Source: Anaerolineae bacterium
GTDB taxonomy: Bacteria; Chloroflexota; Anaerolineae; Aggregatilineales; Phototrophicaceae
Direction of reading: 5' to 3'
NCBI GenBank assembly: GCA_022824465.1
Contig: JAJDZV010000005.1
Coordinates: forward strand, 62,001 to 126,000
Length of the DNA stretch: 64,000 bases
Shown: positions 60,000 through 64,000 of the stretch, in pieces
How the letters are laid out: each line of letters opens with the position of its first letter
Numbering within the stretch: position 1 is the first letter of the stretch
The notes under the pieces: generated by a model
The model's input: only the letters and a program-made list of their open reading frames with translations
What the model was told of the DNA's origin: nothing
The model's database searches: none
Position numbers and translations under genes: made by a program

Positions 60000-60512
60000 C
60001 TAGGCGAGCGGCGCCGTAAACAACTTTGTCCAGGTAACCCGCATCCGCGCGCGAATATTGGCAAGCGTATCCGGAACCGTCTGCGTGCCGCCGACTGTCA
60101 GCATAAAGTTGGCATCGCCGGGCCAGCGCGGTACGACGTGAAAATGGTAATGCGCGGCGATCCCCGCGCCCGCGGCCTCGCCGATATTTGCGCCGACGTT
60201 GAACGCTGGCGCGTTGGCTATTGCGCGCAGAACGCGCATTATTCGATTGGTAGTAACTGCCATCTCAGTCAGCGCTTCTGCAGACAAGTCTTCCGGTGAC
60301 GACACATGATCATATGGCGCGATCATGGTGTGTCCATAGGTATAGGGATAACGATTCAATAATACATACACATGGGATAAACGCGCGATCATGAGGCCGT
60401 CGTCCTCGGCGGATTCCGTGCCCAACTCGCAGAATACGCAGGTGTCTAGAAATTCGCCTTCGCGTTTGTCGTCTATGTATTCCATTCGCCACGGCGTCCA
60501 CAGATGATTCAT
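60000..60512 (-). CDS. HIT-family hydrolase (Ap4A phosphorylase-like)
   Basis: The 170-residue protein has HIT motif HYHFHVVPRW, with the His triad, and the upstream FCELGTESAEDDG with one Cys of a possible zinc site. LNRYPYTYGHTMIAPYDHVS is the usual nucleotide-binding stretch. It hydrolyses or phosphorolyses dinucleoside polyphosphates or AMP conjugates. This type, beginning with LWTPWRMEYI, is common in Actinobacteria and Chloroflexota. It is divergent from birA and ends 136 bp from the membrane protein gene, with no clear terminator between. Confidence 0.93.
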   Translation of the reverse strand: MNHLWTPWRMEYIDDKREGEFLDTCVFCELGTESAEDDGLMIARLSHVYVLLNRYPYTYGHTMIAPYDHVSSPEDLSAEALTEMAVTTNRIMRVLRAIANAPAFNVGANIGEAAGAGIAAHYHFHVVPRWPGDANFMLTVGGTQTVPDTLANIRARMRVTWTKLFTAPLA

Positions 60513-60576
60513 TTTGGGCTATCTGGCGTAAATTCGCATCTGACTGCGCTTCATATTCTATCCGTCTTTGCGAGTC

Positions 60577-60585
60577 TGATACAAT
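60577..60585 (+). promoter_or_regulatory. Possible extended -10 promoter of birA
   Basis: TGATACAAT lies 31 bp upstream of the birA ATG. The -35 region is poor (TTCTAT at 18 bases). Confidence 0.4.
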
Positions 60586-60615
60586 GCACAGACAGATAGC
60601 GTTGCTTGAGCAATC

Positions 60616-61371
60616 ATGGCTCTTTCACACGGGAAACTGAAAGCCCAGTTAGCGCGGCGCCTTCGCTATTACGACAGCGTTGGCAGCACCAACGACTCAG
60701 CTAAAGAGTGGCTGATTGAGGGCGCGCCCGACGGGGCCGTCGTCATTGCCGATGAGCAGCGGCGCGGGCGCGGCAGGCACGGTCGCGTCTGGCATACGCC
60801 GCCCGGAGTCGCGTTGGCGCTTTCTGTGATACTTAAGCCGCTTGACGCCAGCCCGGCGCACGTAAACATGATTGGCGCCCTAAGCGTATACGACTTAGCA
60901 CGGCAAATCGGTTGCGACGAGGTCGCGATCAAGTGGCCCAACGACGTGCTGATCGGCGGCAAGAAAGTAAGCGGCATCCTTGTGGAAAGCATCTGGGAGA
61001 GTGACCGGCTCCTTGGCGTAGTCCTTGGTATCGGCGTCAACGTCCGAGTCAAGTTTCCCAGCGCCGAATTACTGCATACGGCTGCTAATCTGGAAGACGC
61101 CGCGCGATCGCCGCTTGAGCGTGCTGAACTGCTGCGCCAATTGCTGGAGTTGGTCGACTCGTGGTACGCGGCCAGCGCCGACCAGGTATACGTCGCCTGG
61201 AGGCGTCGCCTATTGACCCTGGGACAACGTGTCTGCTCCAGTGGAATCCGCGGGCTTGCGACTGATGTGACGCCGGAAGGCGCCTTGCGGGTCAAGTGCG
61301 ATTCCGGCGAAATACGTCTTATTCACGCGGGAGATCTCGCTCTGGCCGACAATTCCGAGGGCGCCGGATGA
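60616..61371 (+). CDS. birA: Biotin-acetyl-CoA-carboxylase ligase
   Basis: The 251-residue protein is a BirA without the N-terminal DNA-binding domain (monofunctional type). SVGSTNDSAKEW begins the catalytic domain, GRGRHGRVWHTPPG is the biotinyl-AMP loop, KWPNDVLIGGKKVSGIL the biotin-binding segment, and the C-terminal SH3-like domain ends with LRVKCDSGEIRLIHAGD. It attaches biotin to carboxylase carrier proteins. Its stop overlaps the ATG of the next gene (ATGA). Confidence 0.95.
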   Translation: MALSHGKLKAQLARRLRYYDSVGSTNDSAKEWLIEGAPDGAVVIADEQRRGRGRHGRVWHTPPGVALALSVILKPLDASPAHVNMIGALSVYDLARQIGCDEVAIKWPNDVLIGGKKVSGILVESIWESDRLLGVVLGIGVNVRVKFPSAELLHTAANLEDAARSPLERAELLRQLLELVDSWYAASADQVYVAWRRRLLTLGQRVCSSGIRGLATDVTPEGALRVKCDSGEIRLIHAGDLALADNSEGAG

Positions 61372-62738
61372 GTCGAATCAGATTCGAGTGGAATATTGAA
61401 GCGCAAGTGGTTGATGTCGCCGACAGCGAGGATCCTCATCTGAGACTGCGGCGCCGGCGGACGATTTTGCGCCTCGCGCTGCTTGTCGGCTTGCTGCTCG
61501 CTTTGATAGGTCTCGGCGCGTTTGCCGTGAGACAACGCCTGGCAGACGTGCGGAATCAATATGCGCAGCTGCTGCAGGATACAGTTAAGGCAGAGGTTGC
61601 TGCACTACGTATTGGCGACCTCAGTTCCTGGATGCAGCTCCAAAGCGGGGAGAACGACGAATGGATAAGCCGTCAGAGAAACCAGTTCCTGCAGTACGCA
61701 ACATTGAAAGCCCAAGCAACGATCGAGCTTACCGGCAGTATCGTAGGTGTAACCATCGACGAGACCCGCGCGCGCGTCCAAGTGCTAGAGACTATTAGCG
61801 GCATACCCTATGTCCGGCTTTGGTTTTATGAACGATCTGAAGGCGGCTGGCTACACGTTGCGCCCGACTTCGCGTTTTGGGGAGACGCCCGTCAAGTCAC
61901 CGGCGAAGGCGTCAGTATCCGGTATCGCGCCGCTGACGAGCAATTCGCGCGACAGCTTGGCGATGTATTGGTCGCTGGGCGCGCGCGCAGCTGCCGCTTC
62001 CTGGACTGTAGCGCGCTACCGAGCATCCAGGTAGACATCGCGCCCGATGCCGCAGAGGAAGTGGCATGGGCGGACGAGCGCAATCTTCAATTGTTGCTGC
62101 GTTCCCCTTACGTCGATATCGCCCGCGCCGACTTGCCATTTGATGGCTCGTTGCGTATCCAAGTCAGCAGTCTGATTGCCAGGCGTCTGGCACAGGCGCA
62201 TTCAGGTCTCCAATCCGCGGCCTACCCGCATGATGCCTTCTTTCTATTTGAGGCCGCGATCGCCTGGCTTGGCGATACCTTGGTTGGCTCTGAAACCAGC
62301 GGACGCCTGGTACCGTCGCTTGCGCAGAACTACGGCGATAGGCGAGTCGCTCAGTTGCTCACGGAAGTAAATCCGCGCGACGATATGTCGATCTTGCAGC
62401 AGGTTGTTCCAGTAACGCTCGAGTCGGCGGAATTGGACTGGCGCGATTTCATTGCTTGGCGCTTGCAGACGGAAACCGAGCTCGTCGCATCGAGAGCCGA
62501 GAGCGACTGGCTGCGTCTCTATGATACATCTGACGAAAGCGTTCGCATCGCGGCATATCAGCGCTTCAGCAATAATGCGCCAATGCAACTGCAAGAGGTG
62601 ATCGATTTCATCATTTTGACGTCGGACGCCGGTATGCCGCAGCTGCAAGCTAATGTTGTATTCGCCGACGGCAATGTTGACGCGGCGGAGTCTGTACTAT
62701 TCAATCTGGTGAACAATGTCTGGAAGCGGGCGAGTTGA
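61368..62738 (+). CDS. Membrane-anchored protein of unknown function
   Basis: I start at the ATG overlapping the birA stop; the ORF-track start lies inside birA. The 456-residue protein has an N-terminal cytoplasmic stretch of about 40 residues, one membrane helix (ILRLALLVGLLLALIGLGAF), and a large outer part. The first outer third looks like a small alpha/beta domain in the NTF2 style (WMQLQSGENDEWISRQRN, VRLWFYERSEGGWLHV). A helical part follows (AFFLFEAAIAWLGDTLVG), similar in layout to inactive peptidase MA-like proteins, but no HExxH is present. Function not recognised. Confidence 0.75.
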   Translation: MSRIRFEWNIEAQVVDVADSEDPHLRLRRRRTILRLALLVGLLLALIGLGAFAVRQRLADVRNQYAQLLQDTVKAEVAALRIGDLSSWMQLQSGENDEWISRQRNQFLQYATLKAQATIELTGSIVGVTIDETRARVQVLETISGIPYVRLWFYERSEGGWLHVAPDFAFWGDARQVTGEGVSIRYRAADEQFARQLGDVLVAGRARSCRFLDCSALPSIQVDIAPDAAEEVAWADERNLQLLLRSPYVDIARADLPFDGSLRIQVSSLIARRLAQAHSGLQSAAYPHDAFFLFEAAIAWLGDTLVGSETSGRLVPSLAQNYGDRRVAQLLTEVNPRDDMSILQQVVPVTLESAELDWRDFIAWRLQTETELVASRAESDWLRLYDTSDESVRIAAYQRFSNNAPMQLQEVIDFIILTSDAGMPQLQANVVFADGNVDAAESVLFNLVNNVWKRAS

Positions 62739-62821
62739 CCGGGGCATAAGCCTCAATGTTTTGGGGCGAACGAGCGATCACGCCTAGGTGAGGGAATGAC
62801 ATCTGGTTACGCCCAAGGAAA

Positions 62822-62848
62822 ACGGGGCAGCGTATAACACTGCCCCGT
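62822..62848 (-). terminator. Rho-independent terminator
   Basis: The minus strand reads ACGGGGCAG-TGTTATACG-CTGCCCCGTTTTCC: a perfect 9-bp stem followed by TTTT. It lies 40 bp past the stop of the small membrane protein gene and serves that gene; the convergent unknown-protein gene ends 83 bp away. Confidence 0.85.
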
Positions 62849-62887
62849 CTGGCTTAATGTTGACTCGAGACGTTTTAAGGCGGGTCG

Positions 62888-63313
62888 CTAACCTTTGTCG
62901 CCGTCGCCCATGCCCATCGCCGCGTCGCGCAGGACCACGATGAAAGCGAGTACGTGGCCGAAGACTATGTGGCCATAGAAACTCGGGCCGATTGTCAATT
63001 GCAGAACGTCGCCGCCGCCAACGATAGGCATGACGATGTTTCCGCCAATGATCCACCAGATTAGCCCGTAGATCAAACCGCCCACCACAATGTTGGTCAA
63101 GTTATTGCCCAAGTTCACGTACTGCATGAACACACCAGTGTAGAGCGCGCCAATTACAATACTAATAATGATATGCAAGATAAAGCCGACAAAGGAGTCA
63201 GCACTGATCATGCCGCCTACCATGTCTTGCATACCCGGACCCGCGTAAGCGAGGAAAATGTAACCGGCGATGACACCGGGCACAATGCCTCTCCTCATAT
63301 CGTCGCTATTCAT
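62888..63313 (-). CDS. Small four-helix membrane protein
   Basis: I start at the second ATG (MNSDDMRRG), which has GGAGGAATTGTT directly upstream, not at the ORF-track start five codons earlier. The 141-residue protein has about four hydrophobic segments: VIAGYIFLAYAG, FILHIIISIVIGALYTGVF, IVVGGLIYGLIWWIIGGNIV and IVFGHVLAFIVVL. Gly-rich helix centres and a two-fold look recall small membrane proteins common in Chloroflexota that lack an assigned role. It stands alone between gyrA (divergent) and its own terminator. Confidence 0.8.
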   Translation of the reverse strand: MNSDDMRRGIVPGVIAGYIFLAYAGPGMQDMVGGMISADSFVGFILHIIISIVIGALYTGVFMQYVNLGNNLTNIVVGGLIYGLIWWIIGGNIVMPIVGGGDVLQLTIGPSFYGHIVFGHVLAFIVVLRDAAMGMGDGDKG

Positions 63314-63774
63314 AACAATTCCTCCCAAATACTATGAACGTGCGATTGCGACTCAACGATGTAATGACAGAAGCATTTAGGTATTATTTACAAGCTGCGC
63401 CCCTGTCGATTGTTTACATTATATACGTTTGGCTTTCAGAGGGCAAGCAAATCAGTCAAGATTCTGTTGCGCAAGGGCTGAAATCCCGTTGCCCTTGCAA
63501 ACTCCAGGCGCGCAAGCGCATGACGGCGCGGGTCTGCGCGCGCTTGCTAGCAACGCAAGACATTGCGGTGAAAGGGAGAACATTCGACTCTGTGGCACGG
63601 ATACGACGGCCTTCGCAATAGCGGCAACTGCGCCTCCATGCTACAATTGCTGCAGATAATCGCGAAGACGCCACAGCGCGATGATGGTCCAGTTTGGCGC
63701 AGTAGTTAGAGTGCCACGAGCGTTAAGCGTATCGAGAGCAACAGGCCGGCGGGCAAATCAATGGGACTCCGTTG
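63314..63774. other. Intergenic region upstream of gyrA
   Basis: About 460 bp without a supported gene; the 72- to 95-codon ORFs there lack family features. It holds an 8-bp hairpin GCAAGGGC/GCCCTTGC at 63471-63498 with no T-run. The AT-rich part at 63380-63440 is the likely promoter area of the small membrane protein. A possible -10 TACAAT for gyrA lies near 63642, without a good -35. Confidence 0.55.
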
Positions 63775-64000
63775 ATGGACAGTTTCAATTCGCAGAATCT
63801 TGACGACAATGCGGGCGCTATCCGCACCATTACGATCAACGAAGAGATGCGCGGCAGCTATCTCAATTATGCCATGAGCGTGATTGTGGCGCGCGCCTTG
63901 CCGGACGCCCGCGACGGGCTCAAGCCGGTTCACCGCCGCATCCTGTTTGCCATGCACGATATGGGCTTGCGCCCCGGCGCCGCCCACAAGAAGAGCGCGC
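63775..64000 (+). CDS. gyrA: DNA gyrase subunit A (5' part, cut by window)
   Basis: Not in the ORF track because the stop is outside the window. From the ATG at 63775 the frame reads [40 protein letters not shown] and [10 protein letters not shown], the standard GyrA start (ParC is similar). The sequence leads up to the quinolone-resistance region, which is outside. About 75 codons are present. GyrA cuts and rejoins DNA through its Tyr, also outside. The opposite-strand 93-codon ORF is a shadow. Confidence 0.95.
   Translation, partial: MDSFNSQNLDDNAGAIRTITINEEMRGSYLNYAMSVIVARALPDARDGLKPVHRRILFAMHDMGLRPGAAHKKSA

Noticed and set aside
63706-63987. 93-codon minus-strand ORF opposite the gyrA start
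   Set aside because: Shadow of the highly conserved GyrA N-terminus.
1-64000. CRISPR arrays, insertion sequences, prophage or integrase genes
   Set aside because: No repeat-spacer array, transposase, terminal inverted repeat or phage gene was seen on either strand.

Overview
The window reads as chromosomal DNA of a free-living bacterium with rather GC-rich genes, tight gene packing (many ATGA overlaps) and no phage, insertion sequence or CRISPR. Best guess is a Chloroflexota (Anaerolineae-like) genome: large membrane glycosyltransferases with repeated C-terminal beta-sandwich domains, a Thr/Pro-rich lipoprotein, and glycan uptake by ABC transporters instead of SusC/SusD. This assignment is inference from gene style only; gyrA, argS and the tRNAs would settle it.

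Left part (1-9.7 kb, minus strand): folD, an 8-oxoguanine-deaminase-type amidohydrolase, adenine deaminase, a YgeY-type M20 hydrolase, a YgeW-type carbamoyltransferase, carbamate kinase, a threonine-synthase-type PLP enzyme and a GT2 glycosyltransferase. The middle genes match the E. coli ygeW-ssnA purine-catabolic region, so this looks like a purine salvage and fermentation operon ending in carbamoyl phosphate and ATP. From 9.8 to 12.4 kb lie gmk, ygfZ, a DivIC/FtsB-like gene and tRNA-Leu.

12.5-18.7 kb (minus): a Mal-type sugar ABC transporter (MalE, MalF, MalG) followed by a MaoC hot-dog protein and galT. The MalG-type permease carries an unusual lipoyl-like insertion. 18.7-28 kb: a DUF971 protein, a lipoprotein, a large six-hairpin-glycosidase-like protein, an ABC exporter, a methyltransferase, an arginyl-tRNA synthetase with a strange N-terminal repeat extension, dcd and tRNA-Val.

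28.4-48.8 kb is the most notable region: a glycan utilisation locus with five GH117-type beta-propeller domains (three single, one tandem fusion), a sulfatase, a complete Opp/Dpp-type ABC transporter, an enolase-superfamily enzyme, a GMC oxidoreductase, a zinc dehydrogenase, an SDR and a GntR/FadR-type regulator. Four promoters in the locus share the palindrome ATTGT-N2-ACAAT, placed on or between the -35 and -10 boxes, so the locus appears to be one regulon. The enzyme set fits release and oxidation of 3,6-anhydro-L-galactose or a related anhydro sugar from sulfated algal galactan.

48.8-64 kb: an SGNH-hydrolase remnant, a methyltransferase, an XRE regulator, two large membrane glycosyltransferase-like proteins flanking a heterodimeric ABC exporter with one degenerate ATP site, a HIT protein, birA, two unknown membrane proteins, and the start of gyrA at the right edge.
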